Of a stretch of 64,000 nt of DNA, positions 1 to 7,932 are shown one piece after another. Position 1 is the first letter of the stretch, and every line of letters begins with the position of its first letter. The stretch is from Tsuneonella sp. CC-YZS046. GTDB taxonomy: Bacteria > Pseudomonadota > Alphaproteobacteria > Sphingomonadales > Sphingomonadaceae. A program made the translations under genes and the position numbers. The notes below the pieces were generated by a model. The model was not told the origin of the DNA. It saw nothing but the letters and a program-made list of their open reading frames with translations, and did not search any database. The DNA lies in the NCBI RefSeq assembly GCF_035581365.1, contig NZ_CP141590.1, positions 2,910,001 through 2,974,000 of the forward strand, in the 5' to 3' direction.

Positions 1-569
1 CTCGCAGCGCCGATGCCCCCACGAACGACCGAGCGGCCACGCAGCTTCTTCGTCTTCTCGCTAACGCGGGTCTTGCCGGCCATGATGTCCTTCATCATCG
101 CCGTCACGTCCGCCTTGGTGACATGGGTGACTTGCTTCTTCCCCAGTAGCGGAATGATGTGGCGGTTGATCCGGCCGAGATCAGTGATCTTGGTGCTGGC
201 CTTTTTGGGTCGGCCACCCTTGCCCAGAATGCGGCCCTCTTCGAGTTCCTTGATGTATAGCTCGCACAGCTCCTTGACCGAGATGGCCTTGCGGGTGGTG
301 TTCCGTTCTTCGAGCGGATCGTTCCCCTTTGCCACTTCGGCGAGGGCCTGGATCGCCAGCGTGCGAGCCTGCTCGGCGGTGATCTGACCGTGCCGGCCCA
401 GCTTCATCCGGCGCCGCACATTGTTGGCGTTCCGGTAATCGACAAAGTAGGTCCGAGTGCCGGAGGGCAGCACGAAGACGCCGAAGCCCTTCAGCTCACC
501 GCACCAAACGGTGTATTGACGGTCGCGTGGCTCGGCCTTGTCCACGACGGTTTTCGTAAGTTTCGACAT
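1..569 (-). CDS. Tyrosine recombinase/integrase, N-terminal part (cut by window edge)
   Basis: The reverse strand reads an uninterrupted protein from an ATG at 569 to the window edge, about 189 residues. It starts MSKLTKTVVDKAEPRDRQY and continues through GFGVFVLPSGTRTYFVDYRN, the arm-type DNA-binding (DUF4102-like) domain of phage/island integrases. A SAM-like core-binding domain follows (about residues 95-170, with TKITDLGRINRHIIPLLG). The catalytic R-H-R-Y domain lies outside the window. The gene sits next to a tRNA-Arg 3' fragment (748-792), the usual arrangement for an integrase that inserts an island into a tRNA gene. Whether the gene is complete cannot be seen. Confidence 0.85.
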   Translation of the reverse strand, partial: MSKLTKTVVDKAEPRDRQYTVWCGELKGFGVFVLPSGTRTYFVDYRNANNVRRRMKLGRHGQITAEQARTLAIQALAEVAKGNDPLEERNTTRKAISVKELCELYIKELEEGRILGKGGRPKKASTKITDLGRINRHIIPLLGKKQVTHVTKADVTAMMKDIMAGKTRVSEKTKKLRGRSVVRGGIGAA

Positions 570-641
570 AAGCACCTCGCTAGAGCGGGCTCGAAAAACT
601 CACCAAAAACTCACCACGGGATCGAAAACTGTGGGTGTCGT

Positions 642-734
642 TAGCGTAGCTCAGCGAACCTCAAGAGTCAATAAAACACTGTATTTACAGTTGTTTAGCG
701 TGCTCTAGTGTCGGGTTGAAAAGCCTAGCGTAGC
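642..734. promoter_or_regulatory. Candidate integrase arm sites and a palindrome upstream of int
   Basis: Between the integrase start and the att fragment, TAGCGTAGC occurs at 642-650 and 726-734, with a shorter TAGCGT at 696-701. A perfect inverted repeat ACTGTA-TT-TACAGT lies at 678-691. Repeated short motifs between int and att are typical of arm-type integrase or excisionase binding sites, and the palindrome could be an operator controlling int. This is inference from position and repetition only. Confidence 0.3.
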
Positions 735-747
735 GTTGTAATTCTAG

Positions 748-792
748 CTCCGAAGGCAGAGGTCACAGGTTCGAATCCTGTCGGGTGCGCCA
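748..792 (+). other. tRNA-Arg(CCG) 3' fragment: attachment site of an integrated element
   Basis: The sequence reads as the 3' part of a tRNA-Arg: anticodon loop CTCCGAA (anticodon CCG), variable loop, T arm ACAGG-TTCGAAT-CCTGT, 3' acceptor strand CGGGTGC, discriminator G and CCA. No matching 5' acceptor strand (GCACCCG) or D arm lies in the 75 bases upstream, so this is a fragment and not a working gene. With the integrase 180 bases away it marks an att site left by integration into a tRNA-Arg gene. The intact copy should lie outside the window. Confidence 0.75.
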
Positions 793-1268
793 TTCTCGAA
801 CAAAAGAGAGAACTGCGGGCGTGGTTTTGGCCACGCCCCCTGCAGCACTCCGGGCCAGCACGGCTTTCGAGCCGCTGATACGGATTTCTCGATCGTTCAC
901 GCGAACCTCGCTGAGCAGCAGTCGGGCATAGGCTTGGCGCAGATCGGGCGAGCCGTGATGCAGCTTGTCGCGCAGGAGCAGCGCCAGCTTCTCGATCTTG
1001 TCCGGTGTGATCACGGGCTCAGCCATGGCGAGACGGCGGGTGAGCTCGACAATCTGATCCGCAAGTTCGTCCCGGCGAAACCGCAGATTGACCAGCCGTT
1101 CGCGCATAGAAGCGTCTTCGGCGTCCATCAGGCCCTTCTCGACCAATTCCAGCAGCCGGGCGATGCCTGCTTCGGACTCCTTATGATCCTGGCGCATCTG
1201 CCGCAGCCGATCGCGATTGCGATCTTCGCGTTCGATTGCTGTGCGTAGATAGTCACCGAGCAGTCCCA
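763..1268 (-). pseudogene. Large serine recombinase, C-terminal remnant
   Basis: The reverse strand encodes about 165 residues, from LGDYLRTAIEREDRNRDRLR through VEKGLMDAEDAS and PVITPDKIEKLALLLRDKL to AVLSFVREWRT. These match the coiled-coil and C-terminal part of resolvase-type large serine recombinases. The resolvase catalytic domain, the recombinase domain and the zinc ribbon are missing. The reading frame runs out through the tRNA fragment, giving the tail RQDSNL, a familiar read-through of tRNA sequence. No initiator fits the family, so this is a 5'-truncated remnant. A second, more decayed copy lies at 2429-2540. Confidence 0.75.
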
Positions 1269-1400
1269 GTCCTGCCCTATATTCCGTAGGGAAACATCAC
1301 ATGATAACATCGTGATATAATGAAGAATTTTAGGAAATCGGGCGCTCTGAAGCTCCGCCGCTGCGCGATGCCGGGCGCCAAGCCAGAAGTGGAACCGAAA

Positions 1401-2075
1401 ATGAGTCAATCCAATCGTCTAAAATCAATTGAACGCCTCCGGTCTTACCCCGTAGCGCCCTTGTCGGATGCGTTAGGGAAACGAGGTATTGGGCGAGGCA
1501 TCAAGCGTGTTTGTGGCGATGCCGGATTCTGTGGATGGGCAGTGACCGCGATCGAAGACTATGGCTCATCTGCTGCGGTACGGGCAGCGGCTCGTCTGAT
1601 CGAGGAAGGGGGAGTGCTACTTGCGGCCACTCCGGGCGAAGGAGCGGCCTTAGGGGAGAACCTTGCGGCGGAGATTGCGCGTCGAGGGGGCGCTGGCGTC
1701 GTTATTGATGGTCAGGTGCGTGACCTATCGGGGATGACCAAGGTTGGTCTGCCAGTTTACGCGCGTTCCTTGACAGCATTGGGTAAGCGGCCGTTGAATG
1801 CCGGTGCTGTAGACATCCCGATTCTTATCGGCGGTACGGTCGTGTTTCCGGGAGATTATGTTGTCGCCGATGATGACGGTGTCGTGGTGATCCCTCAGCG
1901 CGAGCTTGATGAAACGCTGGCGATGGCTGACAAAATCATGAATTTGGAAAGTGAGATATATAGAGCGAGCCTCGCTGGTGATGAGCATCCGATACATGGC
2001 ATGTCGGATGATGAGATCACTGCCATGTTCGCAGATGCTTGGAGAGTACACACCAAGCCACCTCACTCAGACTAG
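1401..2075 (+). CDS. RraA family protein (4-hydroxy-4-methyl-2-oxoglutarate aldolase-like)
   Basis: A 224-residue protein from the ATG at 1401 (MSQSNRLKSIERLRSYPVAP). An in-frame ATG at 1320 would add 27 residues that do not look like the family. The core GEGAALGENLAAEIARRG, then VVIDGQVRDLSG with the Arg-Asp pair, and GDYVVADDDGVVVIP are hallmarks of the RraA/HMG-aldolase fold. Members are metal-dependent aldolases/decarboxylases, for instance in protocatechuate 4,5-cleavage, or RNase E regulators. No catabolic partner sits beside it: the gene is an island between two recombinase remnants, and its codons appear less GC-biased than those of the later genes. Fold call is secure; the substrate is not. 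Confidence 0.8.
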   Translation: MSQSNRLKSIERLRSYPVAPLSDALGKRGIGRGIKRVCGDAGFCGWAVTAIEDYGSSAAVRAAARLIEEGGVLLAATPGEGAALGENLAAEIARRGGAGVVIDGQVRDLSGMTKVGLPVYARSLTALGKRPLNAGAVDIPILIGGTVVFPGDYVVADDDGVVVIPQRELDETLAMADKIMNLESEIYRASLAGDEHPIHGMSDDEITAMFADAWRVHTKPPHSD

Positions 2076-2428
2076 CCATCTTCAAAAAGTTTCGCTTCAT
2101 GTCGAGCGATGCCACCATGTTTGTTGAATACTGCACACATAATACACAAAGAGTCTGCTTGGCAGTAAACAGAAGTGCCTTAGACGATCAGGGTGATCTG
2201 ACATTGGCCGGATGGCAACGCAGCACGGCGTTCACCGCACGATGATCGCGGCTTGGAAAACGCCCAGCCATCGACGGAATGGCAACCGGCTTAGAGTCAG
2301 ATTGTAGGTCTGTCTTAACTGGGCCCTGTGGATAAAGCTTGACGCGATAACGCACGATTGATTCAAGCTGCCTTTTGGAGCCGCTAAAATGCGGATTTCA
2401 TGAGGCAGGCGCGGACCTAACAGATAAG
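2076..2428. other. Intergenic stretch without a recognisable gene
   Basis: About 350 bases downstream of the RraA-like gene. Only short, out-of-context frames occur and no family motif was seen. It runs into the decayed recombinase copy at 2429-2540, after which another 130 bases (2541-2674) without a recognisable gene lead to the ALDH remnant. Confidence 0.6.
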
Positions 2429-2540
2429 CAGCCGGGAGATTTCCCGCCTCGGCCTCCTTATGGTCGGGCGCATCCGGCGGATGTCAGTCGCGATTGCGGT
2501 CCTCGCGTTCGAGTACCGTGCGGAGATAATCGCCCAACAG
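2429..2540 (-). pseudogene. Second, decayed copy of the serine recombinase C-terminal region
   Basis: The reverse strand reads LLGDYLRTVLEREDRNRD, then a stop and a one-base shift, then remnants of RRMRPDHKEAEAG. At DNA level it aligns with 1160-1264 (shared stretches such as CTCCTTATG, TCGCGATTGCG and CTCGCGTTCGA against TTCGCGTTCGA). It is therefore a paralogous fragment in the same orientation as the first remnant. The pair brackets the RraA-like gene. No reading frame survives. Confidence 0.65.
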
Positions 2541-2674
2541 ATCCTTCAAGTGCTGGGCTATAATATCTGCTGGCCGTGGATGACCGTTACCTCTCTTTCA
2601 AGATTTTTGCGTGCAAGCCGGGGTGATACCGATGATTAGAACATGTTGGCTACCATTTCCTCAACCCTGGTCGA

Positions 2675-3808
2675 TCACACTTTCGCCTCATTAATCACAT
2701 GGACCCGCATGAATTCGTGTAGGCCCTCTTGGGCGAACTCAACGCCGAGACCAGATTGCTTGGCGCCGCCGAACGGCATGGTCGGTCCGAAATCGAGATG
2801 CTTGTTGATCCATACCGTGCCCGCCTCCATGCGCGTCGCGAGGTCATGCGCCGCCTCGCGGTCGGTCGACCAGATGGAGCCGCCCAGCCCCATGTCCGAG
2901 GAGTTGGCGCGCGCCAGCGCATCCTCTGGGTCGTCATAGCGGATCACCGGCAGGACAGGGCCGAACTGCTCTTCGTCGACCAGCCGCGTGCCATCCTCGA
3001 TATCGCGCACGATGGTCGGCCGAATGAAATAACCCGGCCGGCCGGGTATCTCTCCGCCGGCGATAATGGTCCCATTCGTGCGCGCCTCTTCGATCAGCGC
3101 TCTCACCTTCTCATATTGCGCCTTGTTCTGCAGCGGCCCGATCTGGGCGCCTTGCTTCAGGCCGTCATCGACCACCGCCTCTTCGGCCAGACGCGCAAGT
3201 TCCGCGCAGAGCGCGTCATAGATGTCGGCATGGGCATAGACTCGCTTGATTGCAACGCACACCTGCCCCGCGTTGAGGAATGCACTGCCGAAGATGCCCG
3301 GCGCCACCTTGGCCGGATCCGCGTCCGGAAGCACAATCGCGGCGTCATTGCCGCCCAGTTCCAGCGTGAGGCGCTTGATCGAGGCGGCCGCGCTGGCCAT
3401 CACCTTGCGGCCCGTCTCGGTGGAGCCGGTAAAGCTGATCTTCGCGATGCCGGGATGCGCCGTGAGCCGGCCGCCGAGATCATTCTGGTCGGTGACGATG
3501 TTGACCACCCCTGCTGGAAATATCCCGGCCATCAATTCACCCAGGCGCAGGGTGGATAGCGGCGTCGTGGGCGCGGGCTTCACCACCAGCGTATTGCCGG
3601 CCAGCAGCGCGAAGGGCAGCTTGAAGGCGATGAGCAGGACCGGGAAATTCCAGGGGATGATCGCGCCTACGACGCCGAGCGGGCGCCGATGGACCTCGAC
3701 GCGCCGGTTGTCACTGTCCTCAAGGAGTTCGACAGGCAGGTCATGGCCGGCCATTTGCCGGATGAAAGCGGCGCTATAGGCGATTTCTGCGCTTGCCTCG
3801 TCAAGCGG
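2675..3808 (-). pseudogene. Aldehyde dehydrogenase, truncated at the N terminus
   Basis: About 375 residues of an NAD(P)-dependent aldehyde dehydrogenase survive. Visible are PLGVVGAIIPWNFP, NTLVVKPAPTTPLSTLR, FTGSTETGRKVM, catalytic Glu in LELGGND, catalytic Cys in NAGQVCVAIKR, FGPVLPVI and PFGGAKQSG. Family members are about 480-500 residues, so roughly 100 N-terminal residues are lost. At about 3808 the frame passes abruptly into antisense sequence of a class III ADH on the other strand. The active-site half is intact, but the gene has no start or promoter of its own. Confidence 0.8.
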
Positions 3809-3811
3809 CGT

Positions 3812-4303
3812 ATGGTCGGCGCGGACCGGATCATCGGCGTCGACCTCAATGACGGCAAGGCCGAATGGGGCGCCCGCTTCGGCATGACCCATTTCTATAA
3901 TCCCGAAGGCAAGAGCACGGCCGAAGTCGTCGCCGACCTTACGGCGCTCACCGATGGCGGAGCGGATTATACGTTCGACTGCACCGGCAATACCGAGGTC
4001 ATGCGCCAGGCGCTGGAAGTCTGCCACCGCGGTTGGGGCGTCTCGACCGTGATCGGCGTGGCCGAGGCAGGCAAGGAGATATCCGCGCGCCCCTTCCAGC
4101 TTGTGACCGGCCGCGTGTGGCAGGGGTCGGCCTTCGGTGGCGCAAAGGGCCGTACCGACGTGCCCAGGATCGTCGACTGGTATATGAACGGCAAGATCGA
4201 GATCGAACCGATGATTACTCACGTCCTCAGTCTCGAGGAGATCAATAAGGGCTTCGACCTCATGCACGCGGGGACGAGCATCCGTTCGGTCGTAGTGTTC
4301 TGA
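3812..4303 (+). pseudogene. S-(hydroxymethyl)glutathione dehydrogenase / class III ADH, C-terminal remnant
   Basis: From about 3812 the forward strand encodes roughly 163 residues with typical class III alcohol dehydrogenase sequence: MVGADRIIGVDLNDGKAEWG (NAD-binding fold), GADYTFDCTGNTEVM, GRVWQGSAFGGAKGRTDVP, IVDWYMNGKIEIEPMITH and the tail GTSIRSVVVF. The family is about 370 residues, so the zinc-binding N-terminal half is absent. The break coincides with the break in the oppositely oriented ALDH. A deletion that removed the shared promoter region and both 5' ends of a divergent ADH/ALDH pair explains both remnants. Confidence 0.8.
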
Positions 4304-4365
4304 TGGTGGCCCAGCATGAGCCGCTAAAGGCACAGGCTGGATCAGGCCGGCGTCAGCGAGGTGGA

Positions 4366-4556
4366 ATGCGTCGGATCGATCCTCGGTTCATCAAACGGCT
4401 GGAAGGGCGCTTGGCTTGCCGCAAGCCCGACCATGTGATGACGCAACTCGGGATCAGCCTGAATACCTGGGACAAGCTACTCGCCGGCCAGCCTATCCGG
4501 CCAGCGTGACAGATCGGTTGCTCGATCGTTTCCGCGACTTTGAAGAATCCAACTGA
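4366..4556 (+). pseudogene. Small HTH-like DNA-binding protein, frameshifted near its end
   Basis: From the ATG at 4366 the frame reads MRRIDPRFIKRLEGRLACRK, then MTQLGISLNTWDKLLAGQPIR, and stops at 4509. In the next frame the sequence continues SVTDRLLDRFRDFEESN to a stop at 4554-4556. A pattern of LGIS-NTW-kl-G-PIR followed by SV-RLL-R resembles a short XRE/Cro-like helix-turn-helix protein of about 62 residues, so one extra base near 4503-4508 probably broke it. Its end abuts the ribosome site of the following VOC gene. The family call is tentative. Confidence 0.4.
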
Positions 4557-4569
4557 AGGAGAGTTACCA

Positions 4570-4953
4570 ATGGCAGTCATTTCCGGGGACGGGGTGTTTT
4601 CGCATGTTTTCATCGGTGCCAACGACGTTGAAGCATCAGCCAAATTCTACGACAATGCACTTGGCGCGCTCGGCATCAATAATTTGGGGCCATTCGGCAA
4701 TGGCTGGATACTCTATGGCAAGGACAAGCCCGCGTTCATCATCGCGCGTCCTGGCAATGGCGAAGCGCCGTCGAGCAACGGCGTGACCATCGGCTTTGCC
4801 GCGGCCAGCACTCAGGAAATCGACGCCTTCCATGCCGCCGGCCTGGCCAATGGCGGTAGTGACGAGGGCGCGGCGTATCCGAAAGCCATTTCAGTTCATC
4901 CCGAGAAGCTCCGCCGGCGTTTCATGATCTTCCATGGTCATGAAGCGAATTGA
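4570..4953 (+). pseudogene. VOC (glyoxalase/dioxygenase) family protein, 3' end lost
   Basis: ATG at 4570 with a good ribosome site (GAAGGAGAG). Residues 1-105 are a single vicinal-oxygen-chelate domain: FSHVFIGANDVEASAKFYDN at the start, ARPGNGEAPSSNGVTIGFAA in the middle, then IDAFHAAGLANGGSDEGA. The expected last strand with the metal-ligand Glu (YAAYxRDPxGNK-type) is missing. From about 4885 the frame runs into antisense sequence of the neighbouring EthD gene. Related members include glutathione-dependent enzymes of aromatic or aldehyde detoxification. Judged inactive. Confidence 0.65.
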
Positions 4954-5262
4954 TGAGCGATCGAACAAGTTTTCTTCGTCGGCTGCTATCAAAGATGCTG
5001 TTTCAGGTTCGGATAGATAAGACATTCCCTTGTGAAACTCTTCCTCATTATCGAACCATATTTCCGTGATAACATCGTAGGGGGCTTCGGCTTCCGTGGC
5101 ATAAACCTCATTCCCATATGGCCGAATGAAGTGCCGCACATAGCGCCTCAGGTTAGGGACTTTGCTTATGGCGAGTGGGGCATGGTTGTTTTCATAATAT
5201 TCGATGAAATCCTTCATCGACATGCCCTTTTTTCTCTTGATGAGAACGACTGCCTTGAACAT
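4891..5262 (-). CDS. EthD domain-containing protein
   Basis: A 123-residue protein starting MFKAVVLIKRKKGMSMKDFI. A longer frame to 5349 exists, but the EthD fold begins at this Met. YYENNHAPLAISKVPNLRRY is the conserved EthD strand-helix with the central His; AEAPYDVITEIWFDN follows. EthD proteins are dimeric alpha/beta-barrel proteins found in ether- and aromatic-degradation loci, some acting as decarboxylases or cyclases. It lies 116 bases downstream of the TonB receptor, same strand, so it probably belongs to that transcript. The role is inferred from context. Confidence 0.75.
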   Translation of the reverse strand: MFKAVVLIKRKKGMSMKDFIEYYENNHAPLAISKVPNLRRYVRHFIRPYGNEVYATEAEAPYDVITEIWFDNEEEFHKGMSYLSEPETASLIAADEENLFDRSSIRFMTMEDHETPAELLGMN

Positions 5263-5378
5263 GCAATCCCCTATTTCATGAGCCGTGGGCAAATCTGACG
5301 ATATGCCCTGCCAACCTTGCTGCCTTCCTATCGGCCGATCAGCTTTCACGCATATAGATCAGCACAATCATTCACGTT

Positions 5379-7727
5379 TCAGAATCTCAAGGCGACGCTG
5401 GCGCCATATGTAGCGGGCATGGCGGCCAGCCTGTAGACCGATTCAAGATTGGTGGTGCTGTTCGACCAGTAATAGGTGTTGAAAATGTTCTTGCCCCAGA
5501 TCCACGCTCGCCAGCGATCGTCGATATCCGCGATGCCCAAACGCGCATCGACCGTGGTGAACGCTTTCACCTTGAAGGAGTCGCGATCGAAGAAATCGTC
5601 GGGGCGCAATTCCGGCGATGGCCGGACGTCATCCACCAGATCGGGGTCGTTGAAGAGAGCCATCGTCTTGCTCTGGTAGGCAACGTCAAACCCAGCGAAG
5701 CCCTTGAGTTTGTCTGAAAATGGCCGTTCGTAATCCACTGTCCCGGTAAGGTTCCATTTCGGCGTGTGCGGAAAGGCTAGGCCTTTGTAATTGAGCGGAT
5801 TCCCCACCGGATCGACCGCGATGAAGTCGCTCCTCACCTTTGTCTTCACATATGTCCCGGCGAGGCTCAGGTTCAGGCCCTCGACCGGTGCCGCCTGGAT
5901 CTGAAATTCCGCGCCATATGCCCGCGATTTGGGCACATTGAGAAGAAATTCGAGAATGCCGAATATTCCCAGAACATCCGGCTGGCGGCCGCGCAACTGC
6001 TTGTCGGAATAATCATAGTAGAAGACCGCCCCATTCAGCTGAACCTTGCGATCCAGAAGGCCGGCCTTGAACCCTGCCTCATAGGACAGCACGGATTCCT
6101 GCTTGGCGGGGAGCATCTGGCTGGCATCGGCCGCATTGACATTCGGGAAGCTGCCCGATTTGTACCCCCGGCTGACGTTCGCATAGAGGAGCGCGGTGTC
6201 GGTCGGCGCCCAGTCCAGCCCAAGACGCCAGCTTATATTGTCTTCCGCCAGGCGATCGACCACCAGCAGGGGAACGCGATCGCGCGAGGTGAAGCACTCG
6301 CCGGGCTGTATCTCGAGGGGAGTGCCGGTAAGTCCAAGCAGGAAATTGAATGTGTCCGCGCCCGAGCCATTGCCGCCGTCGCGGATGCATCCCTGAAAAT
6401 CCCGCCGGTCATTGGTGTAGCGAATGCCCGCATGGAGAGTGACTTGGCCTAGCGTGAAATCCGTGTTGGCGAATGCCGCGTAGGTCCTGATCTTCTGGTC
6501 GGCAAATGAGATCGTGTCCGTGTTGCCGAACAACGCATAGAACACGGAGGCATTGGGACTGTTGTAAGTGGTCTGATCGTAGGTCTTGTCCTTTGAATAA
6601 TTCGCTCCGACCAGAACCTTCAGGGAATCTCCGGTATAGGCCAGGCGCACTTCCTGATTGAAGGACCGCACGCGGCCCTCGTTGGGCGCAAATGCGTAGA
6701 CCGGCATCGAAGAGCCATCGACATCCTGCGCGAATTTCTGGTTCAGCCTGGAAAAAGCCGAGATCGAGGTGAATACCAGTTCGGGCATGATGCTGTAATC
6801 AATGCGCGCGGAGCCTTGCAGGAAGTTGTCATCCCGTCGCAGCGAACGCCCGGCGTCCCAGTCCGCCGCTCGCGCGTTGCGCGGAGAGCGGGGATAGGCG
6901 TCATAGTCGGGATTTACGGTTGCGGGGATCAACGGGAATACTTCGAGCAGCTGTGCGGCCTGCGTATCCGATTTATCGGTCCAGCCGTTCAGATTGAGTT
7001 TGATCGAGAGGTTTTCCGTAGGGTCCCAGTGGACCAGCGCCCTCGCTGCGAACTGGCGCTTCGAGCCAAGGCGGTCATCCCGCGTATAGCTTTTCTGCCA
7101 TCCGGAAGAATGCACCCCCATCGCACTGACGCGCACCCCGAGGGTTTCAGTCACAGGGGCGGAAATGAAGCCCCTCACATCGATCGTGTTGAAGCGGCCG
7201 AAGCTGGCGTCAAGGCCCGCTTTCACTTCATCCGTCGGCTTTGCCGCGATGAAGTTGATCGCCCCGGCAGTCGAGTTTTGACCGAACAGAATGCCCTGCG
7301 GTCCCTTCAGCACTTCCACCCGCTCGAGATCGAGAGTGGCGAAACGGGCCTCGACCGGGAAGGACAGCGGCACTTCATCGACATAAAGGGCAACCGTGGA
7401 GCTTGATCCCAGAGTGGAATCGTCAAAGCCGACGCCGCGAATTGCGTATATGGGCGTGCCGCGGGCAGCTTCCGTGAAGGTGAAGCCGGGCACCACCTTG
7501 ATGAGTTGATCCGGACTCGTAATCCCGCGCTTGACCAGATCGTCGCCTTTGAGCGCGGTGATCGACATGCCGACCTTGTTGATCGATTCAGCGCGTTTCT
7601 GGGCCGTAACAATGATTTCGCCAACGCCTGCGGGGCTTGCGGCAGGCTGCTCCTGCGCAAGCGCTATTGTCGGGATTGCCGAAACTCCAAGCAGCAACCA
7701 ACACACATTTGATGTGCTTTTCTTCAT
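5379..7727 (-). CDS. TonB-dependent outer-membrane receptor
   Basis: 782 residues from the ATG at 7727, preceded by GGAGGG; an earlier Met at 7805 would precede the signal peptide. Signal peptide MKKSTSNVCWLLLGVSAIP ending near ALAQ. TonB box/plug start GEIIVTAQKRAE, plug motifs VPGFTFTEAARGTPIYAIRG and LKGPQGILFGQNSTAGAINF, then a long beta barrel ending VALRF with terminal Phe. Receptors of this type import large or scarce substrates with TonB energy; in sphingomonads many serve aromatic or plant-derived compounds. The gene lies between a PhyH dioxygenase and an EthD gene, suggesting uptake of the same substrate. Confidence 0.9.
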   Translation of the reverse strand: MKKSTSNVCWLLLGVSAIPTIALAQEQPAASPAGVGEIIVTAQKRAESINKVGMSITALKGDDLVKRGITSPDQLIKVVPGFTFTEAARGTPIYAIRGVGFDDSTLGSSSTVALYVDEVPLSFPVEARFATLDLERVEVLKGPQGILFGQNSTAGAINFIAAKPTDEVKAGLDASFGRFNTIDVRGFISAPVTETLGVRVSAMGVHSSGWQKSYTRDDRLGSKRQFAARALVHWDPTENLSIKLNLNGWTDKSDTQAAQLLEVFPLIPATVNPDYDAYPRSPRNARAADWDAGRSLRRDDNFLQGSARIDYSIMPELVFTSISAFSRLNQKFAQDVDGSSMPVYAFAPNEGRVRSFNQEVRLAYTGDSLKVLVGANYSKDKTYDQTTYNSPNASVFYALFGNTDTISFADQKIRTYAAFANTDFTLGQVTLHAGIRYTNDRRDFQGCIRDGGNGSGADTFNFLLGLTGTPLEIQPGECFTSRDRVPLLVVDRLAEDNISWRLGLDWAPTDTALLYANVSRGYKSGSFPNVNAADASQMLPAKQESVLSYEAGFKAGLLDRKVQLNGAVFYYDYSDKQLRGRQPDVLGIFGILEFLLNVPKSRAYGAEFQIQAAPVEGLNLSLAGTYVKTKVRSDFIAVDPVGNPLNYKGLAFPHTPKWNLTGTVDYERPFSDKLKGFAGFDVAYQSKTMALFNDPDLVDDVRPSPELRPDDFFDRDSFKVKAFTTVDARLGIADIDDRWRAWIWGKNIFNTYYWSNSTTNLESVYRLAAMPATYGASVALRF

Positions 7728-7932
7728 CACGTCCCTCCCAAGGTTATCCGAACGGACGCGCCGAACGGAAAGATCGTTTTTATGGTTTCGCATAAGGTAG
7801 ATCATTAAATGAAATGATCTGCAAACAGTTTTTTGGTATGACCATTGAGGCGGCTCCTTCCGATTTCATCGAGCCCGCAAAGAGCGATTGACTTGAGACG
7901 AGCCCGGGAAGGAGCGCGTGCTTGACGCGATC

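Noticed and set aside
714-792. A complete tRNA-Arg gene
   Set aside because: The 5' acceptor strand and D arm that would pair with CGGGTGC are absent upstream; only the 3' part is present.
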